The notes beneath the pieces are model-generated. The model saw only the letters and a program-made list of their open reading frames with translations, made no database searches and was not told where the DNA came from. Made by a program: the position numbers and the translations under genes. DNA of 21,621 bases from Firmicutes bacterium CAG:124 (GTDB taxonomy: Bacteria; Bacillota; Clostridia; Oscillospirales; Oscillospiraceae): contig HF990553.1 in the NCBI GenBank assembly GCA_000432135.1, forward strand, positions 8,719-30,339, read 5' to 3'. This document shows, one piece after another, positions 15,202-21,535 of this stretch (the first letter of the stretch is position 1; each line of letters begins with the position of its first letter).

Positions 15202-17247
15202 ATGAATCAGTCCTATTGCTACAGCTTCCGCTTCTGCTGCGACCCCGGCTTCAATGACCGGCGCGAGATCGCGTCGCTGCGGCGCTTCGTCCGCGAGGCG
15301 CAGATCGATGACGTGGCCGTGTTCTGTAACGTAGAAGAGCTGAATACCGGCCACATGACCGAGGAGGAGCAGGAAACCATCTGGCTGCGCCTGCTCTGCG
15401 ACGTGCAGGCCGCGCTTGCGCCGGAGGGCGTGCAGCTGTCGGTCAACCACTGGCACAGTCTGATGCACGCCGACCTCGGCAAGACGCTGCCGCAGAGCCA
15501 GCCGTTCCGCCGCATGGTCGACATGGACGGCCGGGAGGCCGATCTGTGCGTCTGCCCGATGTGCGAACGCTGGCAGACCTATTTTGCCGGGCTTTACGCG
15601 CGCTACGCGGCGCTTTCGCCGCACATTCTGTGGGTGGAGGACGATTTCCGCCTGCATAACCACGATCCGCTGCGCTGGGGCGGCTGCTTCTGCCCGGCGC
15701 ATATGCGCGAATACGCCCGCCGGGCCGGAAAGCCGGAGCTGACGCGCGAGGAATTCGTGCGCGGCATCCTGCAGCCGGGCGCGGTGCACCCCTACCGGAA
15801 GATCTGGCTGGACGTGAACCGCGAGACCATGACGGCCCTTGCCGCACGCATCGGACAGGCTGTCCGGCAGGCAAGCCCGACGGCAAAGGTCGGCCTGATG
15901 AGCTCCGTCCCCTACATCCACGCGGCGGAGGGCCGCGACTGGTACGGCATTCTGCGCGGTCTTGCCGCCGGGCAGCCGCCCGTCAGCCGCATCCACCTGC
16001 CCGCGTATCAGGAAACCGCCCCCGGACAGTATCTGCTGCGGTTCAACATGGTCTCCATGCACAACCGCGCGCTGCTGCCGCCGGAGACGGAGGTTTATCC
16101 CGAGCTTGAAAACTATCCCTATTCCCTGTTCGCCAAATCCCGCGCGTTCACGCGCTTCCAGCTGCTGAGCAGTCTGCCGCTGAACCTGAAGGGCATGACG
16201 ATCGACCTGTTCGATCTCAACGGCAGCGGCATCGTCTTTTCCGACGGCTATCAGCAGATGCTGCGCGCGGTCAAGCCGTTTTTAAACGCCGTCAACGCCA
16301 TAGGCGTCTTCGCACTGCCGAAGCGCGGCGTGTGCGTGATGACGAGCGAGGACTCGGCCTATACCCTTCAAACCGCGCACGGCGCGGACATGGAGGAGCT
16401 GTACCCGCACGAGGTCTATTTTGCGGGTCTTTTAAACGCGATGGGCATCGCGTATCAGTACTGCACCGACCCCGGCGTCTCCGGTCAGGTCGTGGCCGTG
16501 AGCGGTCAGTATTTCCGGAACCTGACCCCGGAGCAGATCACCCGTCTGTTTGCGCGAAACACGCTGCTGCTTTCCGGCGACGCCGTGGATACGCTCTGCC
16601 AGATGGGGCTCGGTGCGCTGGCCGGGGTGCGCAGCTGCCGCTGGATGCGGCAGAACAGCGGCGCATACACCTATGAGCAGGTCGTAAACGGCAAGGCGTA
16701 TCTGGGCCTTCCGCAGGCACGGGCCTCCGCCGTGATTTCCAGCACCGATGTTTTACAGATCGACTATCTGGAGCAGCCGGAGCTTTACACCGAATTTTTC
16801 GATTCCTTCCGCCGTCCTGCCGCGCCGGGTCATGCTGTTTCGCGCGGACGCGTCCTGATCCATCCATTCGGACGCTTTTCCAGCCCCGGCGACATGCCGC
16901 CCATGCAGCTGAACGCACTGCGGCGCGAGCTGCTGCAGGATATGCTTGCATCGCGCCTTGACGCGCCGATGGTCGCCGGGCAGGCGTATCTGCAGCCGTA
17001 CTGCACCTGTGACGGCAGGGATCTGTATCTGTATCTGGTCAACGGCAGCATGGACGAGGCTTCGTCCGTGACGCTGGCGATGGGCGCGCTCCGCTTTTCC
17101 GGGGCATGGGTGCTCACGGGCCAAAACGAACGCCGCGCGCTCCCTTACACAGAGGAGCCGGACGGACGCTTCACCTTTGATCTGCGGCTCGCGCCGATGG
17201 ACGCGGCGCTGCTGTGCCTGACATTGCAAGAGGAGGAACCCACATGA
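15202..17247 (+). CDS. unrecognised large protein with GH42-like architecture
   Basis: A 681-aa soluble protein that I do not recognise as a named family. Residues 1 to about 380 look like a TIM barrel, with WVEDDFRLHNH (144-154) at a strand end where catalytic acids often sit. Cysteines at 116, 118 and 121 and a CFC at 162-164 could form a metal site. Residues about 395-520 (VVAVSGQYFRNL, then LLLSGDAVDTL) resemble the Rossmann-like trimerisation domain of GH42 beta-galactosidases. The last 80 residues have the alternating pattern of a small C-terminal beta domain. The catalytic acid pair of GH42 cannot be assigned with confidence. No signal peptide is present. It starts one base after the esterase stop and overlaps the sialidase-like gene by 4 bp (ATGA). 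A cytoplasmic glycoside hydrolase role is inferred from fold pattern and context. Confidence 0.7.
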   Translation: MNQSYCYSFRFCCDPGFNDRREIASLRRFVREAQIDDVAVFCNVEELNTGHMTEEEQETIWLRLLCDVQAALAPEGVQLSVNHWHSLMHADLGKTLPQSQPFRRMVDMDGREADLCVCPMCERWQTYFAGLYARYAALSPHILWVEDDFRLHNHDPLRWGGCFCPAHMREYARRAGKPELTREEFVRGILQPGAVHPYRKIWLDVNRETMTALAARIGQAVRQASPTAKVGLMSSVPYIHAAEGRDWYGILRGLAAGQPPVSRIHLPAYQETAPGQYLLRFNMVSMHNRALLPPETEVYPELENYPYSLFAKSRAFTRFQLLSSLPLNLKGMTIDLFDLNGSGIVFSDGYQQMLRAVKPFLNAVNAIGVFALPKRGVCVMTSEDSAYTLQTAHGADMEELYPHEVYFAGLLNAMGIAYQYCTDPGVSGQVVAVSGQYFRNLTPEQITRLFARNTLLLSGDAVDTLCQMGLGALAGVRSCRWMRQNSGAYTYEQVVNGKAYLGLPQARASAVISSTDVLQIDYLEQPELYTEFFDSFRRPAAPGHAVSRGRVLIHPFGRFSSPGDMPPMQLNALRRELLQDMLASRLDAPMVAGQAYLQPYCTCDGRDLYLYLVNGSMDEASSVTLAMGALRFSGAWVLTGQNERRALPYTEEPDGRFTFDLRLAPMDAALLCLTLQEEEPT

Positions 17248-18290
17248 ATGCAGCTATTATCGAACGGAACTGGGTCGTGGAATGGTTCGACGAACGGCAG
17301 TGCTATCATATGCCGAGCCTGACCATGGCGCCGGACGGCACGCTGCTTGCCGTCTGGAACGGCGGCTTTCTGCAGTGGAACGGAGACCCCATGGGCCGTG
17401 ACGCCAAGGACTGGGTCTCCCGGCTCGAACCGGGCGCAAAAAGTTGGAGCAACCCCGATGCCGTCGGCTGCGACATCCGCTATTGCTGCCACGACCCCAT
17501 TTTTTTGAAAAACCGCAAGGGCGAGATCATCCTGCTGTTCGCAAAATTTCTGGACACCGAGGTCAACTTTACGACCTGGTGCAACGGCCGCGACGAGCTC
17601 TGGATGCGCAAGACGCAGGACAACGGCCGCACGTGGCTCCCGGCTGTTCCGGCCGGTATTCAGTCCGGGCACGCCTCCAACGACAGCGTTCTGCTGCCGG
17701 ACGGCACGATCGTCTTCGCCTCCACCAGCACCGAGCTGCCGGAGTATTATTTCGGCGCCGTGCAGATCTACCGCTCCCATGACGACGGCGAAAGCTGGGA
17801 AAAGGGCGCGCTGCTCACCGCGGACGACGGCAACCGCATCCGCGAGCCCGCGATCTGCCTGCGCCCGGACGGACGGCTGCTGCTGTTCACCCGTACCTGC
17901 CCCGGCACCGCCGGATGGGGCACGGCGGGCAACCGTTCGCTGCCGTCCTACCGCGCGGAAAGCCTCGACGGCGGCCTGACCTGGAGCCAGCCGAAGCCCT
18001 GCGGCATTCTGAACAACGAATCCAAGCTGGACGTCATCAGCTGGGACAAAGAAACCATCCTGATGGCCTATAACGACACGCCGGAGACCGACTGGCACGA
18101 GCGCAGCCCGCTGACGCTGGCATATTCCAAAGACGAGGGCCTGACCTGGCAGAACCTCATCACGCTTGCGCCCGCCCCTGGCAACAAATGCCAGCCTGCC
18201 ATGTGCCGCGACGCACAGGGCCGTCTCAACGTGATCTATATGCACCGGCACACCGCCATCGAGCATCTTGTTCTGGAAATTACGGACTGA
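17244..18290 (+). CDS. sialidase-like Asp-box (BNR) beta-propeller protein
   Basis: A 348-aa protein with four clear Asp boxes of the S/T-x-D-x-G-x-T/S-W type, at 124-131, 178-185, 240-247 and 295-302. REPAICLRPDGRLLLF (200-215) is typical of the BNR_2 exo-sialidase-like propellers. Asp boxes are structural, so the fold is secure, while hydrolysis of a sialoside or another exo-glycosidic bond is only probable; a full sialidase Arg triad was not confidently assigned. There is no signal peptide, unlike secreted gut sialidases, so it should work inside the cell. Its ATG overlaps the preceding stop as ATGA, with GAGGAGG about seven bases upstream, implying coupled translation. It is the last gene of the rightward operon, and the next gene converges on it. 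Confidence 0.85.
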   Translation: MNAAIIERNWVVEWFDERQCYHMPSLTMAPDGTLLAVWNGGFLQWNGDPMGRDAKDWVSRLEPGAKSWSNPDAVGCDIRYCCHDPIFLKNRKGEIILLFAKFLDTEVNFTTWCNGRDELWMRKTQDNGRTWLPAVPAGIQSGHASNDSVLLPDGTIVFASTSTELPEYYFGAVQIYRSHDDGESWEKGALLTADDGNRIREPAICLRPDGRLLLFTRTCPGTAGWGTAGNRSLPSYRAESLDGGLTWSQPKPCGILNNESKLDVISWDKETILMAYNDTPETDWHERSPLTLAYSKDEGLTWQNLITLAPAPGNKCQPAMCRDAQGRLNVIYMHRHTAIEHLVLEITD

Positions 18291-18297
18291 AGCCCGA

Positions 18298-18328
18298 AAA
18301 AACTCCCCTCTGCAATGCAGAGGGGAGG
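18298..18328 (-). terminator. intrinsic terminator of the LacI-family gene
   Basis: On the minus strand, the 11-bp stem CTCCCCTCTGC/GCAGAGGGGAG (18303-18327, loop AAT or ATT) is followed at once by TTTTTT. It lies 8 bp after the regulator's stop. On the plus strand the stem has no U-tract behind it, so it is weaker for the converging operon. Confidence 0.88.
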
Positions 18329-18335
18329 CACAGGC

Positions 18336-19445
18336 TCAGTCTGATGTGCGCGCAGGGCCGGTCGATTTCCGGATCATGAGCTGCGGCGCGTACTCGATCT
18401 TATCCGCCATGACCGCGCTCTTGTCCGCGCCGTGTCCCTGATCGTTCTGCTTGACAATCTGATCGACCGCCGAACGGCAGCGCGCCCAGAGCCGGTGATC
18501 GATGCTGGTCAGCGGCGGCGTGATAATGGATGAGGTAAAGATATTGTCAAAGCCGCAGACGGAATAGTCCTCCGGCACGCGCAGCCCCTTTTCGCGCAGC
18601 ACGGAGATCACACCGATGGCGATCATATCGTTCGCCCCGACAAGGGCCGTCGCGCGGTGCTCCCGTGCCAGCAGCTCCCGTGCCAGCCGTGCGCCCGTCG
18701 CGTACTCAAACGGCACGCTGCCGCCCACACCGTCCTCCTCCCGGCTGTCCGGCGCGACAAGCGCCTCGACCGAGGTTTCGACGCCGTCCTGTCTTCCTCG
18801 CTCATGAAAGCGCTGCCGGAGGCCCTCCAGCCGCTGCTTGCGTGCCAGCGTCGTCTGGTCCATCGGCGTGGAGATGAACGCCGCGTGCCGGTGTCCGAGG
18901 CTGTACAGATGGTCGGCCAGCATTGCGCCTGCGCGCTGGTTGCTCAGCTCGATGGAGCAGATCGGCAGCTCCTCGCGCTTCTCGCCGATCAGCACGAGCG
19001 GAATACGCGCCGACAGCCGCACCGCCTCGTCCGGGAAGCTGGGCAGGAAAGTATAAACAATGCCGCTGATGCGGTTATCGGAAAACTGCTCCAGATAGTA
19101 TTTTTCCAGCTCCCGCTTGCGGAACGTGTTGCAGACCAGCACGCGGAACTCCTGACTGCCCGCATAATCCTCCAGCGTCTGGATCAGCTCGGAATAATAC
19201 TGGTTCGCCAGCGTGGGCGTCAGGACCAGAATGAGCCGCCGGTCATTGCCGTTTTTCTTTCTGGTGCGGTGCGCAGGCGGCTGATAGCCGAGCTGCCGGG
19301 CCGCCTCAAAGACGCGCGCTCTGGTCTGCTCGGAAAACGTTGCCCGGCTGCTTCCGCTCAGAACGAGCGAAACGCTGGTCTGCGATACGCCCGCAAGCTC
19401 CGCGACGTCTGTAGAGGTCGGTTTTCTCTGTTTTTTCTCCGCCAT
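18336..19445 (-). CDS. LacI-family transcriptional repressor
   Basis: A 369-aa regulator. The N-terminal helix-turn-helix is STDVAELAGVSQTSVSLVLSG (10-30), standard for LacI proteins, and the remainder is a periplasmic-binding-like effector domain with late motifs ALVGANDMIAIG and VCGFDNI. The hinge, QPPAHRTRKKNGNDRR, lacks the usual ARSL-type leucine helix. It should bind DNA as a dimer and release it when it binds a sugar inducer. Start is the ATG at 19443-19445, with GGGAG eight bases upstream. The same frame stays open far upstream, but that part runs antisense to the kinase gene and is rejected. The gene is autoregulated: an exact operator covers its predicted start site. It probably controls both main operons and the kinase/aldolase pair. 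Confidence 0.95.
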   Translation of the reverse strand: MAEKKQRKPTSTDVAELAGVSQTSVSLVLSGSSRATFSEQTRARVFEAARQLGYQPPAHRTRKKNGNDRRLILVLTPTLANQYYSELIQTLEDYAGSQEFRVLVCNTFRKRELEKYYLEQFSDNRISGIVYTFLPSFPDEAVRLSARIPLVLIGEKREELPICSIELSNQRAGAMLADHLYSLGHRHAAFISTPMDQTTLARKQRLEGLRQRFHERGRQDGVETSVEALVAPDSREEDGVGGSVPFEYATGARLARELLAREHRATALVGANDMIAIGVISVLREKGLRVPEDYSVCGFDNIFTSSIITPPLTSIDHRLWARCRSAVDQIVKQNDQGHGADKSAVMADKIEYAPQLMIRKSTGPARTSD

Positions 19446-19469
19446 TTTCGTTTCTCCCGCAGCTTTTGT

Positions 19470-19480
19470 TATTACTAATA
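19470..19480. promoter_or_regulatory. operator copy 3, TATTACTAATA (exact)
   Basis: An exact copy of the palindrome at 6555. It begins at the last base of the LacI-gene -10 box and covers the predicted transcription start, the classic position for autorepression. Confidence 0.75.
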
Positions 19481-19508
19481 TTTTATCATTTCCCTGCAGA
19501 CTTGTCAA
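19480..19508 (-). promoter_or_regulatory. sigma-A promoter of the LacI-family gene
   Basis: On the minus strand, TTGACA (19503-19508) and TAAAAT (19480-19485) are separated by exactly 17 bases, an almost perfect vegetative promoter. Transcription would start near 19473, inside operator copy 3. Confidence 0.85.
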
Positions 19509-19528
19509 TTTCTTCTTTCCGTTTTTCA

Positions 19529-19547
19529 TCGTTTTTCGAAGAAACGA
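19529..19547. repeat. inverted repeat TCGTTT-N7-AAACGA
   Basis: TCGTTT (19529-19534) and AAACGA (19542-19547) flank TTCGAAG, which itself contains the palindrome TTCGAA. It lies just upstream of the LacI-gene -35 box, between the divergent promoters. It could be a second regulator's site; no named site is recognised. Confidence 0.35.
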
Positions 19548-19588
19548 CCCGTTAACACGTTTATTGTGCGCGTAACCCGCGCTTGTTT

Positions 19589-19594
19589 TAATAC
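19589..19594 (+). promoter_or_regulatory. candidate -10 box for the kinase/aldolase unit
   Basis: TAATAC overlaps operator copy 4 and is 22 bp before the kinase start. The only -35-like hexamer, TTGTGC (19564-19569), is 19 bases away, so the promoter is weak or activator-dependent. The overlap with the operator is the main support. Confidence 0.35.
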
Positions 19595-19602
19595 TACTAA
19601 TA
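19592..19602. promoter_or_regulatory. operator copy 4, TACTACTAATA (10/11)
   Basis: One mismatch from the exact palindrome. It sits between the candidate -10 box and the kinase ribosome site. With copy 3 only 112 bp away centre to centre on the same intergenic DNA, cooperative binding or looping is possible. Confidence 0.65.
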
Positions 19603-19616
19603 TTGGAGTAACCGAC

Positions 19617-20657
19617 ATGATGAGAATCAAAGACCTGTTTCCTGATGCTTCCGGCAGCGGACGCGTGCTCGTTCTGGGTGAACTGCTGCTGGACTTTGTT
19701 CCCTGTGACTCCGATATGCGGCTGTCCCAGCCCGGCACGGTCCTGAAAACCGTCAGCGGCTCGTCCGGTATTTACGCCTGCGCCGCCGCGGGCTTCGGGC
19801 TGGACTGCAGCTTTATCGGGAAGGTCGGCTCCGACCCGTTCAGCCAGCTTGCCCTGTCGTCCATCGCCTCGCGGGGTGTCCGGACAGACGCCGTCGTCCG
19901 TTCCGATTCCGGTCAGCTGGGGCTTGCGTTTCTCGAATACCTCCCCTCCGGCCGGAATTATACCTATTACCGCGACGGCTCCGTCGGCAGCCAGCTGCGC
20001 CCCGAGGAGCTGACGGAGGCAGTCTTTGCCGACGCGTCGATCCTGCACCTGCCGGGAATGCTGCTTGAGCTGAACGACAGTATGCGTCAGAGCTGCTTCC
20101 GCGCAGTCGAGCTGGCAAAGCAGAACCATGTTCTGTTTTCCTTTGATCCCAATCTGCGCAAGGAGCTGCGCAATGATGCGCAGATGCGCCAGCGGATGAT
20201 GCAGATGCTTTCCATGGCTGACGTGATCGAGCCGACGCTCGAAGAAGCGCGGATCATCACCGGCTGCACCGCGATCAGTGACGTGCTGCGCGCACTGCAC
20301 GCAGCAGGCCCCCGCCTTGTCGTTCTGACGCGGGACAAGGACGGCGCGCTGTTCAGCTTCGACGGGCAGGTTCTGAGCGCAGAGGGCATCGACGTGCCCG
20401 TTGTCGACCCCACCGGCGCGGGTGATACATTCGCGGCTGCACTTGCCTGCTGCATCGAGGAAAATGTGCGGATGGAGGACGCCATCTCCTTCTGCAACTG
20501 CGCCGGGACGCTGGTATGCACCAAGCGCGGTGCCATCGGCATGGCGATCCCCACCCGTGAGCAGGTTCTGGACATGATGCGCTTGCATCCTGCACGCCTG
20601 CATATGGAATCTCTGCAAGCATTGTATGAAAAGGAGCACAAACATGAAATTGCATGA
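19617..20657 (+). CDS. PfkB/ribokinase-family sugar kinase
   Basis: A 346-aa carbohydrate kinase. DPTGAGDTF (264-272) is the second PfkB signature with catalytic base D270 and the anion hole. The N-terminal region has the usual glycine-rich sugar site, here SGSSGIYACAAAGFG. Members phosphorylate fructose, ribose, 2-keto-3-deoxygluconate and similar sugars. Because the following gene encodes an HpcH/HpaI-type aldolase, 2-keto-3-deoxy-sugar-acid kinase is the favoured but unproven role. The first of two tandem ATGs (19617) is chosen, because GGAG lies eight bases upstream. Its 3' end overlaps the aldolase start by 14 bp. It is divergent from the LacI gene and carries an operator copy just upstream, so it should be induced together with the uptake operon. 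Confidence 0.92.
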   Translation: MMRIKDLFPDASGSGRVLVLGELLLDFVPCDSDMRLSQPGTVLKTVSGSSGIYACAAAGFGLDCSFIGKVGSDPFSQLALSSIASRGVRTDAVVRSDSGQLGLAFLEYLPSGRNYTYYRDGSVGSQLRPEELTEAVFADASILHLPGMLLELNDSMRQSCFRAVELAKQNHVLFSFDPNLRKELRNDAQMRQRMMQMLSMADVIEPTLEEARIITGCTAISDVLRALHAAGPRLVVLTRDKDGALFSFDGQVLSAEGIDVPVVDPTGAGDTFAAALACCIEENVRMEDAISFCNCAGTLVCTKRGAIGMAIPTREQVLDMMRLHPARLHMESLQALYEKEHKHEIA

Positions 20658-21405
20658 ATGGAAAACCCGGATCCAAAGCGGTGAGCATCTGCTCGGCACA
20701 ATGGTCACGACCTTCGCAAGCGCCGATCTGCCGAAAATTCTGAAGGCCTGCGGCTTTGATTTCTTCATCATCGACTGCGAACACGGCTCGTTCACCACGC
20801 GAGAGGTTGCAGACATGATCTGCGTTGCACGGGCGATCGAGCTGCCTGGCATGGTGCGCATCCCGGAGCTGCGGCGCGAGCACGTGCTCCATTGCATGGA
20901 GCTTGGCGCGGCGGGACTGCTGCTGCCGAACACAGAAACGGCGGAGCAGGCGCGTCAGCTCGTCGATTATGCCAAATACGCGCCCATGGGGCACCGTGGT
21001 GTTTCCCTCTCCCGGCCGCATACGGATTTTCTGAAGCAGGACAGCGCCGCCTATATGCAAAGCGCTAACCGCGATACCGTTCTGCTCTGCCAGATCGAAT
21101 CCCAGCTCGGCGTATCCAACATTGACGCCATCATGGCTGTCGACGGAATTGACGGCGCGATGATCGGCCCAAACGATATGTCACAGGATTTCGGCATTCT
21201 GGGCCAGTACGCCCATCCCGCCATGCAGGCTGCCTTCCGGCAGGTCATCGACGCCGCTGCGCGGCACGGCAAGGTTTCCGGCGCACATTTCGGTGCAGCA
21301 GCACCGCTGCAGCCGTGGCTGAGCCAAGGCATGACGCTCAATATGTGCAGCAGTGATCTTGGCCTTCTCATGTCCGGCGCGAAGGAGCTTTCCTGCCTGC
21401 GCTGA
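20644..21405 (+). CDS. HpcH/HpaI-type class II aldolase
   Basis: A 253-aa metal-dependent pyruvate aldolase related to HpaI (4-hydroxy-2-oxoheptanedioate aldolase) and RhmA/GarL (keto-deoxy sugar acids). H47 in IDCEHG, R72 in MVRIPE, E152 in CQIESQLG and D178 in IGPNDMS match the HpaI catalytic His, Arg and two metal ligands at consistent spacing. The residue aligned with the HpaI catalytic aspartate is E86 (CMELGA), a possible variation. It would split a 2-keto-3-deoxy acid into pyruvate and an aldehyde. The ATG at 20644 is preferred over one six codons earlier because AAAGGAG lies seven bases before it. It overlaps the kinase gene by 14 bp, so translation is coupled. It closes the catabolic locus. 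Confidence 0.92.
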   Translation: MKLHEWKTRIQSGEHLLGTMVTTFASADLPKILKACGFDFFIIDCEHGSFTTREVADMICVARAIELPGMVRIPELRREHVLHCMELGAAGLLLPNTETAEQARQLVDYAKYAPMGHRGVSLSRPHTDFLKQDSAAYMQSANRDTVLLCQIESQLGVSNIDAIMAVDGIDGAMIGPNDMSQDFGILGQYAHPAMQAAFRQVIDAAARHGKVSGAHFGAAAPLQPWLSQGMTLNMCSSDLGLLMSGAKELSCLR

Positions 21406-21431
21406 TCCTGCTCAGTATCCCAAGTATTGAA

Positions 21432-21464
21432 AACCGGCAGGCCCATACTTCGGGCCTGCCGGTT
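21432..21464. terminator. 13-bp GC hairpin after the aldolase gene
   Basis: AACCGGCAGGCCC (21432-21444) and GGGCCTGCCGGTT (21452-21464) pair perfectly around ATACTTC. No U-tract follows on the plus strand; on the minus strand a short TTTTC follows. It is probably an mRNA-end stabiliser or auxiliary terminator at the convergent junction. Confidence 0.6.
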
Positions 21465-21492
21465 CGTGCATCTGCGACAGTTGTGATCAAGC

Positions 21493-21529
21493 AAAAAGAC
21501 TGGTATAGCCTCAGCTATACCAGTCTTTT
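21493..21529. terminator. bidirectional intrinsic terminator between the aldolase unit and the rRNA operon
   Basis: A 16-bp perfect inverted repeat (21494-21509 and 21514-21529) around CTCA has TTTT at its right edge on the plus strand and TTTTT at its left edge on the minus strand. It therefore fits both the rightward aldolase message and the leftward rRNA transcript. Confidence 0.85.
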
Positions 21530-21535
21530 CATGTC

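Noticed and set aside
15073..17247. A longer start for the GH42-like protein, within the esterase gene
   Set aside because: It would overlap the esterase by 128 bp with a low-complexity Cys/Arg-rich tail; the ATG at 15202 has GAGGAG immediately upstream.
18303..18327. Terminator for the rightward operon ending with the sialidase-like gene
   Set aside because: The A-tract is on the upstream side on the plus strand, so the U-tract serves only the minus-strand LacI message. It may slow rightward transcription but was not called for it.
18336..20933. A minus-strand frame open for 865 codons, extending the LacI gene far upstream
   Set aside because: The upstream half runs antisense to the PfkB kinase and crosses both promoters. 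A good ribosome site, the family N-terminus and a near-perfect promoter all place the start at 19445.
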